Shown one piece after another: positions 35,240-44,508 of a stretch of DNA of 64,000 bases. The translations under genes and the position numbers were made by a program. The stretch spans positions 62,001 to 126,000 of the forward strand of contig CAYLUZ010000003.1 of NCBI GenBank assembly GCA_964387025.1, read 5' to 3'. Within the stretch, counting starts at the first letter, position 1. Every line of letters starts with the position of its first letter. The notes beneath the pieces are model-generated. The model was not told the origin of the DNA. It ran no database searches and saw only the letters and a program-made list of their open reading frames with translations. This stretch comes from PNON01 sp964387025 (GTDB lineage Bacteria; Chloroflexota; Anaerolineae; Anaerolineales; Anaerolineaceae).

Positions 35240-36397
35240 TTAAGTAATAGGCTTACTTACTCTTTTTAGCACGATCGACCCAATTATTCCACCTACCAGC
35301 ATAATGAATCCGGTTACGGCGAAAGCAGGCTGTACACCTACAGCCGCAGCCATGATTCCGCTGATGGATGGTCCTGCAAACATACCGAGGGCATAAGCGG
35401 ACTGGTGGAAACCTGTGGCTATCGAGTGTTCTGCAGGTTGTGTGCATTCCATGACCATCCCTAAAAGGATCGGATACGCCAACCCATATCCAATACCCAG
35501 GAATCCTTGGGCAACCCATAACCAACTTAACCCGCTGGCATAATAGATCAAAAACATCGCCAGTGCCTGGCATCCAATACTCACAATAATGACCGGTATT
35601 TTACCGAATTTTTTAACCAGAGATGGAGTGATGCTATTGGCTGGGACGATGATCAAAAGTTCCAGAATGACAAGGAAGGATAAAGTGCCTGCAGATGCGC
35701 CAAAAGTTTTGGCTTGAATGGGGATAAAGCTAAATGTCGCAGCCCAGTCAGCATAGTGAAGGATAATACTGAGAAATGATGGAAGAAGCACTCCAGGCTG
35801 CAGGATGATCCTATTAATGGATTGAAATGACACCGTCACCCGGGGCAATACTTTCAACGGGGTGAATAATAGAATCACTGCTGCCATCAGGGCTACTCCT
35901 GAACTTAACCAGAAGGGCATGGATTGGCCAAACATTGAAACCAACCAGGGGCAGACCAGACTGGCAGTTACCCGGCCGGCAGCAAATACTATGGTCATTT
36001 GAGCAGTGGATTGCAATAACCTGGCAGGCTCTACCTCAGAGGTATAAAGGACGATAAGCAATACCCAGGCGGCCGCAGCAAATCCGATCATGGATCGACC
36101 GGCTGTTAATCCCCAAAAATCAGTTCCCAACCCCAGGACCAGTGAACCGGCAGACAACAAGACCAGCATCGCGACAGCTAAAGGCTTCCTCCAACCCAGC
36201 CGGTCGGCAATGATCCCGATCGGGAAGCGGCTGACCATTTGCCAGAATCCATACATAGAGAGGACGAAACCCAGTTCAGACAGGGAGCTTACCCTTTCTT
36301 GCACATGAACGGGCAATATGGGAATATAAAAGAAAAGACTCAACCAGTAGAGAAAAGCGACAAATAATAAAATATATCTACGGGTATTTGAAGTCAT
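35240..36397 (-). CDS. Major facilitator superfamily transporter
   Basis: A 385-residue protein with 12 predicted membrane helices. The helix 2-3 loop GIIADRLGWRKPL is the MFS signature. N-terminal YILLFVAFLYWLSLFFYIPILPVHV and the overall length fit MFS_1 efflux-type carriers. Substrate is unknown. It ends 27 bases from the stop of the convergent small membrane protein gene and shares the minus strand with the DUF1232 gene 44 bp upstream. Confidence 0.87.
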   Translation of the reverse strand: MTSNTRRYILLFVAFLYWLSLFFYIPILPVHVQERVSSLSELGFVLSMYGFWQMVSRFPIGIIADRLGWRKPLAVAMLVLLSAGSLVLGLGTDFWGLTAGRSMIGFAAAAWVLLIVLYTSEVEPARLLQSTAQMTIVFAAGRVTASLVCPWLVSMFGQSMPFWLSSGVALMAAVILLFTPLKVLPRVTVSFQSINRIILQPGVLLPSFLSIILHYADWAATFSFIPIQAKTFGASAGTLSFLVILELLIIVPANSITPSLVKKFGKIPVIIVSIGCQALAMFLIYYASGLSWLWVAQGFLGIGYGLAYPILLGMVMECTQPAEHSIATGFHQSAYALGMFAGPSISGIMAAAVGVQPAFAVTGFIMLVGGIIGSIVLKRVSKPIT

Positions 36398-36441
36398 ATC
36401 TTTATTCCAATCATATAAAAGTTTTTACATCCCTTGGTAAT

Positions 36442-36840
36442 TTATTTTCTCCAGAAAATCAAGTACAGAACCCAGCTAAGGATTACCAAAAAGGTAATCC
36501 AAATAGCGGCAATCAGAAGAATGGATTTTCGTTTGTCTACAAGTTGAGAAGGTTGTAATTCAAAAGCTTTTCGACGGGAATCGGCCATAACCTCTGTTGG
36601 AATCATTTTTAGGGCAAGCCAGATGCCAAGCGGCAAGAATAAAGCATCATCCAGATATCCTAATACGGGAATAAAATCTGGTATCAGATCAATTGGGCTG
36701 AGAGTCATCACCACGATGAAACCACAAAAAAGGCGCGCATACCAGGGTGTTCTTTGGTCGCGATAAGCATAAAATAGAGCGACCACTTCCTTTTCCAGAT
36801 GTTCTGCCCAGGATTTCAGTCTGTCTTGCCATCTTTGCAT
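36442..36840 (-). CDS. DUF1232 (YkvA-like) membrane protein
   Basis: The 132 residues contain the DUF1232 core: TPWYARLFCGFIVVMTLSPI followed by DLIPDFIPVLGYLDD, then a C-terminal helix (about 108-128). The function of the family is unknown. I chose ATG 36840: a TATAAT box (forward 36847-36852) ends 6 bases before it, which would make a leaderless mRNA. A longer ORF reaching 37050 would add 70 residues of unlikely composition and overlap the divergent TPR gene. Confidence 0.8.
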   Translation of the reverse strand: MQRWQDRLKSWAEHLEKEVVALFYAYRDQRTPWYARLFCGFIVVMTLSPIDLIPDFIPVLGYLDDALFLPLGIWLALKMIPTEVMADSRRKAFELQPSQLVDKRKSILLIAAIWITFLVILSWVLYLIFWRK

Positions 36841-36846
36841 CAGAAT

Positions 36847-36852
36847 ATTATA
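36847..36852 (-). promoter_or_regulatory. -10 box (leaderless start) of the DUF1232 gene
   Basis: TATAAT on the minus strand, 6 bases before the ATG. A TTTACA lies 19 bases further upstream (forward 36872-36877). No Shine-Dalgarno sequence is present. Confidence 0.5.
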
Positions 36853-36908
36853 GTGTATGGCAGCCCGGGTGTGTAAATGAGATTCTCTTAACCTTAGCCC
36901 TGGCGTCC

Positions 36909-36937
36909 TTGACTCTCTTATGGGTAACAGGTAATAT
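36909..36937 (+). promoter_or_regulatory. Promoter of the tandem TPR genes (leaderless)
   Basis: TTGACT (36909-36914), 17 bases, then TAATAT (36932-36937), and the ATG at 36944 only 6 bases later. This is the clearest example here of a full promoter placed for a leaderless transcript, and it decides the start codon. Confidence 0.65.
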
Positions 36938-36943
36938 TTCTTC

Positions 36944-38230
36944 ATGTACTTAAAAGGCAGTAAGTGGAGTATGTTAAAGAAACGCCGTCCATTACGGATT
37001 GGACGAATTCTATTTATCCTGGCACTGATTGGCGGAGCAGTGTATGTCAATGCGGTGATCGTTCCTGAGACCCCCCCGCTGTTTGTTCCTACACAGACTC
37101 CAACCCGTGCTCCTGAAACCTATATTGTGGATGCGGAGGCACTTGCGTTGCAAGGAAAATTCCTTCAATCCATTGAGACATATGAAGAAGCGATCAAGGT
37201 TGACCCAAGGAACGCCACTAACTTTATTTCCCTGGCTAAAATTCAAATTTATAACCAACAATATAACGATGCTCAGATCAGTGCTGAAAATGCACTGTTG
37301 ATCAATAATAATAACCCACAGGCAAATGCCATGCGGGGATGGGCATTAACCCTGCAGGATGATTACCTTTTGGCAGAAACAGCCATAAAACGTGCCTTGG
37401 AATTAGATAATAACAACGCCATGGCACATGCATTTTACGCAGAACTATTGATGCGCATGGTTGAAGCCGACCAGGGTGCGATCGGTGCAGTGGATAAGGC
37501 ATCGGATGAATCCAAATTGGCTCTGGCCCTTGCTCCAGATATTATGGAAACCCACCGGGCACGTGGTATTGTTTTTCAAAACACATCAAATTATGACCTG
37601 GCTGTAGAAGAATTTAAGACAGCTATTCAACTTAACCCCAACCTGCCGGATTTACATTTATTTTTAGGGTTGGCTTACCGCTCGCTTGATCCTCCCCAAT
37701 ACGATAATGCAGTGGAAGAATTTACCCGGGCAAACGCATTGAACCCTGCCGATCCACTTCCGGATACATACATTGCGCGTACTTATGTCACAATTGGTGA
37801 ATATGCAAAAGCGATACAATATGCCGAGCAGGCAAAAAATGATGCTCCTACTGACCCATATATGTGGGGTAATCTGGGGACGATGTTTTACCGGAATCGG
37901 CAGTACACCGATGCGGTTGTTCCGTTGAAACTGGCTGTTCGGGGAGGAAATGTACCCGATAGCGGAGAAGTTGTAGAAGGCCTTCCCCTGGATTACGGCA
38001 GAATCGCAGAATACTACTACTTGTATGGTTTAAATCTTGCGAGGCTCAATGATTGCAATGAGGCAATTCAGATCTCGCAAATGTTAATTCAGGGCGTAAG
38101 TAATGATGAAACTGCGGTTTTCAATGCCAATGAAATGATCAATATTTGTCAGGCCAACCTGATCGGTACTGCCACACCTGATTTGAGTTTAACTCCTTCA
38201 GATGAGATAACCGAGACACCTACTCCATAG
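36944..38230 (+). CDS. Membrane-anchored TPR protein, first of a tandem pair
   Basis: The 428 residues start with a basic stretch and one membrane helix (about 21-40), followed by a Thr/Pro-rich spacer (TPPLFVPTQTPTRAPE). At least six TPR units follow (for example SIETYEEAIKVDPRNATNFI and AVEEFKTAIQLNPNLPDLHL). The C-terminus is again Thr/Pro-rich. The TPR part is probably outside the cytoplasm. The paralogous gene starts 1 base after the stop. Function is unknown; such proteins serve as scaffolds. Confidence 0.85.
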   Translation: MYLKGSKWSMLKKRRPLRIGRILFILALIGGAVYVNAVIVPETPPLFVPTQTPTRAPETYIVDAEALALQGKFLQSIETYEEAIKVDPRNATNFISLAKIQIYNQQYNDAQISAENALLINNNNPQANAMRGWALTLQDDYLLAETAIKRALELDNNNAMAHAFYAELLMRMVEADQGAIGAVDKASDESKLALALAPDIMETHRARGIVFQNTSNYDLAVEEFKTAIQLNPNLPDLHLFLGLAYRSLDPPQYDNAVEEFTRANALNPADPLPDTYIARTYVTIGEYAKAIQYAEQAKNDAPTDPYMWGNLGTMFYRNRQYTDAVVPLKLAVRGGNVPDSGEVVEGLPLDYGRIAEYYYLYGLNLARLNDCNEAIQISQMLIQGVSNDETAVFNANEMINICQANLIGTATPDLSLTPSDEITETPTP

Positions 38231-38231
38231 A

Positions 38232-39587
38232 ATGAACTTAAACGGTAAAAGCTTTACTTTCCATACTAAAAAAAGATATTTCAATCCCTACCTGGTGCTG
38301 TTGTTACTAACCCTTATCTTTGGTGGCTTATTTATCGTGCGTGGGGTTGATAATGGATCCATAAAACCATTGTATTCCCCCACACCAACAGCTACCAGAA
38401 CGAATCGATCACTAATTCTTGAAGGAAGAACCCATTTTCAGGCGGGTAATTTAAATGCCGCCATTAAAGCTTACCAGGATGCCATCCAATTAGCACCCGG
38501 TGATGGGGGTTTGTGGGCAGAGTTGGCTAGGATTCAGGCGTATTCTTCTGCCAGTTTGACAACCGATGCCTTAAGAAAGGAACGTTTGCAGCAAGCTTTA
38601 GCTTCGATCGACAAAGCACGGGACCTTTCACCTGATGATTCCAATGTGCATGCGATTAGAAGCTTTGTTTTGGATTGGAATGCCAACCCGGTTATTGCTG
38701 GCGAAGAAGTGGCGGTTTACCTCACTGAGGCAGAGCAGGAAGCTGTGCGCGCGCTTCAGTTGGATAATCGGAATACCCTGGCATTGGCTTTCTACGCAGA
38801 GATCCTGACAGATTCACTCAAGTGGACTCAGGCGGAACAGTATATCAACCAGGCAGTCGCGCAGGACAACACCATAATGGATGTGCACCGAATCTATGGT
38901 CAATTATGGGAATCACTGGGTGATTACCCGTCTGCGATCGAAGAATACAAAATAGCCGCGGAGATCATGCCCAATATGACCTTTTTGTATATTTATATTG
39001 GTGCAAATTATCGAAGAATGGCCGCCAATGACCCAGAGTCTCCCTATTATGTAGACGCGCTGGATTATTTTGAAAAGGCAGCTGATGTGAACACTCAGAT
39101 AAATATATCTGACCCGATCCCCTATATTGCGATTGCAAAGACTTATGCTCAGATGGGTCAGTTTTTAATTGCCTCACGAAATGTGCAAAAAGCACTTACT
39201 CTGGATCCCACCAGCCCGGATGTATATGGTCAGCTGGGAATTATCTATTTTAAAGCTAAAAATTATGAAGGAGCGATCCCTGCGTTGAAATGCGCCATTT
39301 ATGGCTGTGATGCAGTGGAGAGCTGTGCAGCCAGGGAATGTGACCCGGAAGTTGATCCTGAGATCATAATCACCGGTTTGCCGATTTCAAACACCACTGT
39401 GGTCTATTACTATACATATGGCTCCGTCCTGGCAGGGCTAAGCCGGGCGACCAATGATTACTGCACTGATGCGATCAAAGTATTTTCCGAGATCAGGTCC
39501 CAATATTATCGTGATAAAGATATCATGAGCATCGTTCAAGCTGGTGAACAGATCTGCGCATCGCAGAATGTGACTCCTACTCCGTAA
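38232..39587 (+). CDS. Membrane-anchored TPR protein, second of a tandem pair
   Basis: A 451-residue paralogue of the preceding gene, with the same plan: basic N-terminus, one helix (about 18-37), a short Thr/Pro spacer (PLYSPTPTATRTN), then TPR units such as AIKAYQDAIQLAPGDGGLWA and AIEEYKIAAEIMPNM, and a C-terminal domain with several cysteines (KCAIYGCDAVESCAARECD) not found in the first copy. It starts 1 base after that gene's stop, so the two are translated from one mRNA. The 240 bp after it hold the groES control region. Confidence 0.85.
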   Translation: MNLNGKSFTFHTKKRYFNPYLVLLLLTLIFGGLFIVRGVDNGSIKPLYSPTPTATRTNRSLILEGRTHFQAGNLNAAIKAYQDAIQLAPGDGGLWAELARIQAYSSASLTTDALRKERLQQALASIDKARDLSPDDSNVHAIRSFVLDWNANPVIAGEEVAVYLTEAEQEAVRALQLDNRNTLALAFYAEILTDSLKWTQAEQYINQAVAQDNTIMDVHRIYGQLWESLGDYPSAIEEYKIAAEIMPNMTFLYIYIGANYRRMAANDPESPYYVDALDYFEKAADVNTQINISDPIPYIAIAKTYAQMGQFLIASRNVQKALTLDPTSPDVYGQLGIIYFKAKNYEGAIPALKCAIYGCDAVESCAARECDPEVDPEIIITGLPISNTTVVYYYTYGSVLAGLSRATNDYCTDAIKVFSEIRSQYYRDKDIMSIVQAGEQICASQNVTPTP

Positions 39588-39721
39588 CTTTGGTTTTATC
39601 CATACCGGTCAGGAATTATATAAACCAGGAAGAATTAGAATCTTAAGTAATTTCCTGTGTCATTGTTTGAATAGTCTCCTCAAGTTTATATATGAATTGT
39701 ATAAGAATCGATTCAATTCTC

Positions 39722-39750
39722 TTGACTCCAAAGTCCAAGGCGGTTATTAT
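39722..39750 (+). promoter_or_regulatory. Promoter of groES-groEL
   Basis: TTGACT (39722-39727), 17 bases, TATTAT (39745-39750). The predicted start, near 39757, lies just before the CIRCE element. A palindrome GAATCGATTC is at 39705-39714, upstream of the -35 box; its role is unknown. Confidence 0.7.
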
Positions 39751-39759
39751 TAGCATACA

Positions 39760-39786
39760 TTAGCACTCTAGGTTACAGAGTGCTAA
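39760..39786 (+). promoter_or_regulatory. CIRCE element (HrcA operator)
   Basis: TTAGCACTC (39760-39768), 9 bases, GAGTGCTAA (39778-39786): a perfect match to the CIRCE consensus. HrcA bound here would block groESL transcription until heat or unfolded protein relieves it. No hrcA gene is in the window. Confidence 0.97.
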
Positions 39787-39827
39787 ATTCAAGAAAATCG
39801 ATATTCAAATTTAGAGTGGAGGCATTT

Positions 39828-40124
39828 ATGGCAGTAAAAATGAAACCCCTGGGCAGCCGTGTCGTTGTCGAACCAATTGAGCAGGAAGAAATCACTCCTG
39901 GTGGTATCGTCCTTCCGGAAACAGCCAAAGAGAAACCCCAAAAAGGAATTGTTCTATCTGTTGGCGATGGCGAGCGTGATGATGAGGGCAAACGCATCCC
40001 CATGGATGTAAAAGTAAAAGATACCGTTTTGTATGCAAAATACAGCGGCACCGAGATCAAACTGGATGGCAAAAAATTACTCATCCTGCGCGAAGCTGAT
40101 ATTCTCGCCATTCTTGTAGACTAA
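39828..40124 (+). CDS. groES: Co-chaperonin GroES
   Basis: The 98-residue cap of the GroEL folding chamber. PLGSRVVVEPIEQEE at the start, the mobile loop EEITPGGIVLPETAKEKPQKG and the end LLILREADILAIL are all family-typical. I chose ATG 39828 because GGAGG lies 6 bases upstream; a longer ORF from 39780 begins inside the CIRCE element. groEL follows 36 bp later under the same promoter. Confidence 0.98.
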   Translation: MAVKMKPLGSRVVVEPIEQEEITPGGIVLPETAKEKPQKGIVLSVGDGERDDEGKRIPMDVKVKDTVLYAKYSGTEIKLDGKKLLILREADILAILVD

Positions 40125-40160
40125 TATTTTTATAATCACGATTAATGAAGGAGATTTACT

Positions 40161-41792
40161 ATGGGAGCTAAACAACTTGTATTTGGTGAAGATGCACGCC
40201 GCAGATTAAAAAGCGGTGTGGATATGGTCGCCAACGCTGTAGCAACAACACTTGGCCCGAAAGGCCGCAATGTAGCCCTGGACCGAAAATTCGGTTCACC
40301 CACCATCACTCACGATGGCGTTACCGTTGCAAAAGAAATTGAACTCGAAGATCCTTTTGAAAATATGGGTGCACAGCTTCTAAAGGAAGCTGCGACCAAA
40401 ACCAATGATATTGCCGGTGACGGTACTACCACCTCCACTGTTCTGGCTCACGCCATTGTGACCGAAGGTTTGAAAAACCTGGCCGCTGGCGCCAACCCGA
40501 TGCTGCTCAAGGGCGGTATCGAAGCTGCCACCAAGGCAGTTGCTGCCAAGATCAAGGAACAGGCAATTGAGATCACCACTAAAGATGAGATCGCCAATGT
40601 AGCCACCATCTCGGCTCAGGACCGAAACATCGGTTCCTTAATCGCTGATGTCATGGACAAAGTTGGTAAAGATGGCGTCATCACTGTCGAAGAATCCAAA
40701 GGTCTTGAATTCGAAACTGAATATGTTGAAGGTATGCAGTTCGACCGCGGTTACATCTCTGCTTACTTTGTAACCGACCCCGAGCACATGAAATCCTCCA
40801 TCGCAGATCCGTATGTATTGATCTATGACAAGAAGATCTCTGCTGCCACAGATATCGTTCCTCTCCTCGAGAAACTGGTTCAGATCGGTAAACGTGAACT
40901 GTTAGTCATTGCCGAAGATATAGATGGTGAAGCCTTGGCCACCCTGGTTCTAAACAAGCTGCGTGGAATGCTTAATGTCCTCGCCGTAAAAGCCCCCGGT
41001 TTTGGCGATCGCCGCAAAGCCATGCTTCAGGATATTGCCATCCTGACTGGTGCAACTGTCATCTCTGACGAAACGGGCCGCAAACTGGAAACAGCCGTAT
41101 TGGCTGATCTTGGCCGCGCCGAAAAGATCGAAGCTGACAAAGACAATACCACGATCATTGGCGGTAAAGGTGATTCCAAAGGCATCAAAGGCCGCATCGA
41201 CCAGATCCGTGTTGAAATCGATAATACCACCAGCGATTATGATCGCGAAAAACTTCAGGAGCGTTTAGCCAAGCTCTCCGGCGGCGTCGCCATCATTCGT
41301 GTTGGTGCTGCAACCGAAACTGAACTAAAAGAAAAGAAACACCGTGTTGAAGACGCACTCTCCGCAACCCGCGCGGCTGTAGAAGAAGGTATCGTCCCCG
41401 GTGGTGGTGTTGCCCTGATCAACGCCATGGCTGGACTTGAAACCCTGAAGATGGACAATGAAGACGCCAAGATCGGTGTTGCCATCGTCCGCAAATCACT
41501 TGAAGTTCCCATGCGCAAGATCGCTGAGAATGCAGGGAAAGACGGTTCCGTGGTTGTTGAAAACGTGCGCCAGATGCAGAAGAAAACCAAGAACCTGCAC
41601 TTCGGTTACGATGTACTCCGCGAAGAATATCTTGACCTGGTGAAAGCCGGTGTCATTGACCCCGCCAAAGTAACCCGCGGTGCCCTTGAAAACGCTGCTT
41701 CCATTGCAGCCATGATCTTGACGACCGAAGCCTTGATCACGGATGTTCCTGAGAAGGATAAACCCGCACCAATGGCTCCACCCGAGTACTAA
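40161..41792 (+). CDS. groEL: Chaperonin GroEL
   Basis: The 543-residue ATP-driven folding chamber. Clear signatures are ANAVATTLGPKGRNVALD, the nucleotide site DGTTTSTVLAHAI, and AAVEEGIVPGGGVALI. The C-terminus ends MAPPEY and lacks the Gly-Gly-Met repeats seen in E. coli. GAAGGAG precedes the ATG. Regulated with groES through CIRCE. Codon use is richer in C-ending codons than in the neighbours, as expected for a highly expressed gene. Confidence 0.98.
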   Translation: MGAKQLVFGEDARRRLKSGVDMVANAVATTLGPKGRNVALDRKFGSPTITHDGVTVAKEIELEDPFENMGAQLLKEAATKTNDIAGDGTTTSTVLAHAIVTEGLKNLAAGANPMLLKGGIEAATKAVAAKIKEQAIEITTKDEIANVATISAQDRNIGSLIADVMDKVGKDGVITVEESKGLEFETEYVEGMQFDRGYISAYFVTDPEHMKSSIADPYVLIYDKKISAATDIVPLLEKLVQIGKRELLVIAEDIDGEALATLVLNKLRGMLNVLAVKAPGFGDRRKAMLQDIAILTGATVISDETGRKLETAVLADLGRAEKIEADKDNTTIIGGKGDSKGIKGRIDQIRVEIDNTTSDYDREKLQERLAKLSGGVAIIRVGAATETELKEKKHRVEDALSATRAAVEEGIVPGGGVALINAMAGLETLKMDNEDAKIGVAIVRKSLEVPMRKIAENAGKDGSVVVENVRQMQKKTKNLHFGYDVLREEYLDLVKAGVIDPAKVTRGALENAASIAAMILTTEALITDVPEKDKPAPMAPPEY

Positions 41793-41810
41793 GCCGAGTA
41801 ATTTGAACTT

Positions 41811-41841
41811 AAAGAGGTTGGCTACAAGCCAACCTCTTTTT
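41811..41841 (+). terminator. Intrinsic terminator of groESL
   Basis: A perfect 13-bp stem (41811-41823 with 41827-41839) around loop ACA, ending in a T run. Confidence 0.9.
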
Positions 41842-41884
41842 TGTTAATAAGTATGAAAAGCCTTTGACAGTCAATTAATAAACA

Positions 41885-41900
41885 GCGGTGCAAGCACCGC
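41885..41900 (-). terminator. Probable terminator of ftsK
   Basis: The palindrome GCGGTGC-AA-GCACCGC lies 16 bases beyond the ftsK stop on the minus strand and is followed there by TGTTTATT. The loop would open to about 6 bases. Confidence 0.55.
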
Positions 41901-41916
41901 CCAACGATAGGACTAA

Positions 41917-44244
41917 TTATACGCCATCGTCTACTGGTGGAGCAGTTGGTCCATAATCGAGCACTTCCCGTGCCTGCGTATTCGCCAGTTGGGGACCGAT
42001 CACACCTTTCTGCTCGAGGCTATCCACCATTCTGGCGGCGCGGGTGTATCCAATCCGCAGCCTTTTTTGGAGCAGCGAGATGGATGCCCGGCCTTCACGA
42101 CGGACAAGGTCTGTCACTTCATCCATGAGCGGATCTTCCCTACTATTAGTCAGGTTGCCCGAACCGAATAGGTCAGTCTGTTGGAAGTCACCTGATTGAG
42201 GTACTGGCAGGTTTTGCTGGATAAAACCAGCATCACTTGTATGGGCATCACCGCCAGCAGCAGCATTCTTCCAATAATCCACAATTTTTTGGATCTCAGT
42301 CTCAGAGACATATCCACCCTGCATTCGGACTGGTGCAGCAGCATCCGGTGCCTGGAACAACATATCACCGCGGCCAAGTAAATGCTCGGCACCTGGCTGA
42401 TCCAACACTACCCGGCTATCGGTATTACTTGCCACCGCAAAAGCGATGCGGGAGGGGAAGTTTGCTTTAATATTCCCGGTAATGATATCTGTCGAAGGGC
42501 GCTGCGTGGCAACGATCAAATGCAATCCAGTCGCCCGAGCCATTTGAGCCAACCTGGCAATTGCAGCTTCGGTTTCATTCTTTGCCAGCATCATGAGATC
42601 AGCCATCTCATCGATGATGATCACCAGGATCGGCAATTTCCGCTCACCCCGTAACAGCATACGCACATTATATTCTTCGAGATTTCTTGCTCCGGTAGCT
42701 GCAAATTTGTGATAACGGGTATCCATCTCACGCATCATCCATTGCAGTGCTCCGACCACTCGCTCAGTCTCAACAATAACAGGCGCGAGCAAATGGGGGA
42801 TGCCGTTATAACCAGTCAATTCCACCCGTTTTGGGTCGATGAGGATCAGCTTTAGATCGTCAGGGGTATTGTTTATCAGCAAACTGGTCAAGATCGTATT
42901 AACGCACACCGATTTCCCTGAGCCTGTCGCACCAGCGATCAATAGATGCGGCATTGTGGACAGATCAGAAACGATCTGGGTACCAGACACATCCTTGCCA
43001 AGTGGAATTCTCAGAGGTGATTTCTTGCGTTTATAAGCCGGGCTGTCCATAATATCGCGCAACCGGACAATAGTGGTGGTTTCATTTGGAACTTCAATAC
43101 CCACGTAATTGCGTCCTGGAACCGGCGCTTGAATTCGGATTCGTGTGGCTGCCAGCGCCAGAGCGAGATCATGAGAAAGCGATACGATCTTTGCCACCCT
43201 TACGCGGGTTTGTCCGGCACGGTTTTCAACGAAATCTGGTTCCACACCAAACATGGTAACCGAAGGACCGCTAAGTATTTCAACCACATGAGCAGGAGCA
43301 CCAAATGATGTGAGGGTCTCTTCGATAACCCTTGCTCTTTGCATATCTAATTTTTCGTTCTCAACCTGGGGTATTCCGTACTCCAAAATATCATCCATAT
43401 TTGGAAGCACCCAGTGTGTGCTTTGCATTTCTTTTATTACCGGTTCTGGATTTACCATTTCTTCGGCTACTGATTTCGTTTCCATATTCAGATCACTATC
43501 CAATGGAATGAGATCAGCCTCGTCATACCTTGAGTTGAATGGCTGATTATGGAAAACCTGTTCCAGCTTATCAATTGGCAGTTTTGCACCGAGGATTGTT
43601 GTCTTGATAAAATCAATGATCTGTGAGAATGACAAATCAAAGGATAGGATCAATGCAATCAGCAGCCATGCGAGTAAGGCCAGAAATGCACCAACATCCC
43701 CCAGGCTTTTTACCAGGAAATAAAGGATTAACCCACCAACAATTCCACCCCCGCGGCCTGCTTCAGCCAACGGGTATGGATCTTCGGCTCCCCCGGCAAA
43801 AAGATGAAGGAATATTAATATATTCAAATACAATAGAACCAACCCGGAAATTTGTTCAAATGGTAATCTGGGCAGCTTTTCGATGCGCCTCAACACCATA
43901 TACAATCCGCCGGCGATTAATCCAATGGGAATGGCTAACACTCCCCATCCAACCATCCACTTTAGTATAGTGGAAACCCATGAAATTGCCTTGTTCGAAT
44001 CTCCGGAAAAAAGACTGATAAGAGAAATCAATCCTGCTAAAACCAGGATTACACCAAAAATGTCCAATTTACGTTCAGGGGATATACTGAAATAAGGAGT
44101 TCTTTCTGGGGCAGATTTTCGTTTTGTCCCTGGAGTATAGACTCCATGAACTACACCACTTTTTCCAGAAACCGGTTTTGGAGTCCATTTCTTCCCATTT
44201 ATCGGTGTTTTCGACCGCTTAACCATCTGTTTTTGCTGTGTCAT
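41917..44244 (-). CDS. ftsK: DNA translocase FtsK/SpoIIIE
   Basis: The 775-residue protein pumps DNA at division to clear the septum and resolve chromosomes. The N-terminal part has four or five membrane helices (about 50-215). A linker is followed by the motor, with Walker A GATGSGKSVCVN near residue 440 and Walker B ILVIIIDEMADLMM. The C-terminal winged-helix gamma domain (about 695-765) has RRAGRASISLLQKRLRIGY-like sequence, which reads DNA polarity signals. GGTGG is about 5 bases before ATG 44244; the upstream GTG codons at 44248-44253 are less likely. Confidence 0.95.
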   Translation of the reverse strand: MTQQKQMVKRSKTPINGKKWTPKPVSGKSGVVHGVYTPGTKRKSAPERTPYFSISPERKLDIFGVILVLAGLISLISLFSGDSNKAISWVSTILKWMVGWGVLAIPIGLIAGGLYMVLRRIEKLPRLPFEQISGLVLLYLNILIFLHLFAGGAEDPYPLAEAGRGGGIVGGLILYFLVKSLGDVGAFLALLAWLLIALILSFDLSFSQIIDFIKTTILGAKLPIDKLEQVFHNQPFNSRYDEADLIPLDSDLNMETKSVAEEMVNPEPVIKEMQSTHWVLPNMDDILEYGIPQVENEKLDMQRARVIEETLTSFGAPAHVVEILSGPSVTMFGVEPDFVENRAGQTRVRVAKIVSLSHDLALALAATRIRIQAPVPGRNYVGIEVPNETTTIVRLRDIMDSPAYKRKKSPLRIPLGKDVSGTQIVSDLSTMPHLLIAGATGSGKSVCVNTILTSLLINNTPDDLKLILIDPKRVELTGYNGIPHLLAPVIVETERVVGALQWMMREMDTRYHKFAATGARNLEEYNVRMLLRGERKLPILVIIIDEMADLMMLAKNETEAAIARLAQMARATGLHLIVATQRPSTDIITGNIKANFPSRIAFAVASNTDSRVVLDQPGAEHLLGRGDMLFQAPDAAAPVRMQGGYVSETEIQKIVDYWKNAAAGGDAHTSDAGFIQQNLPVPQSGDFQQTDLFGSGNLTNSREDPLMDEVTDLVRREGRASISLLQKRLRIGYTRAARMVDSLEQKGVIGPQLANTQAREVLDYGPTAPPVDDGV

Positions 44245-44347
44245 ACGCACCACCTATCACCAAGAATCTTGCATGATTCATGCCGGGAACCGGGAAAAAG
44301 TAATGGACATCATATGGCGATAAAGTAGCTTTTTTTTACTTAAAACC

Positions 44348-44372
44348 AAAAAAACGCCGGCTGGCGTTTTTT
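44348..44372 (-). terminator. Terminator of the tRNA-Ser gene
   Basis: On the minus strand AAAAAACGCC (44372-44363), loop AGCC, then GGCGTTTTTT (44358-44349), directly after the tRNA 3' end. Confidence 0.8.
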
Positions 44373-44373
44373 G

Positions 44374-44461
44374 CGGAGAGGGTGGGATTCGAACCCACGG
44401 TGGTCCAGAGGGCCACAACGGTTTTCGAGACCGCCCCGATCAACCACTCCGGCACCTCTCC
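44374..44461 (-). tRNA. tRNA-Ser(CGA)
   Basis: An 88-nt tRNA on the minus strand. The acceptor stem is GGAGAGG (44461-44455) with CCTCTCC (44381-44375), discriminator G at 44374. The anticodon loop CTCGAAA gives anticodon CGA (reads UCG). A long variable arm, typical of class II serine tRNAs, precedes the T arm GGGTTCGAATCCC. The 3' CCA is not encoded, so it must be added by a CCA-adding enzyme. Confidence 0.97.
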
Positions 44462-44508
44462 AATTCAAGTTTGAATTATATCAGAGCAATTGTGTATTTC
44501 ATGCAATA

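Noticed and set aside
36841..37050. N-terminal extension of the DUF1232 ORF by 70 residues
   Set aside because: It would overlap the divergent TPR gene and its promoter, and the start at 36840 has a matching -10 box.
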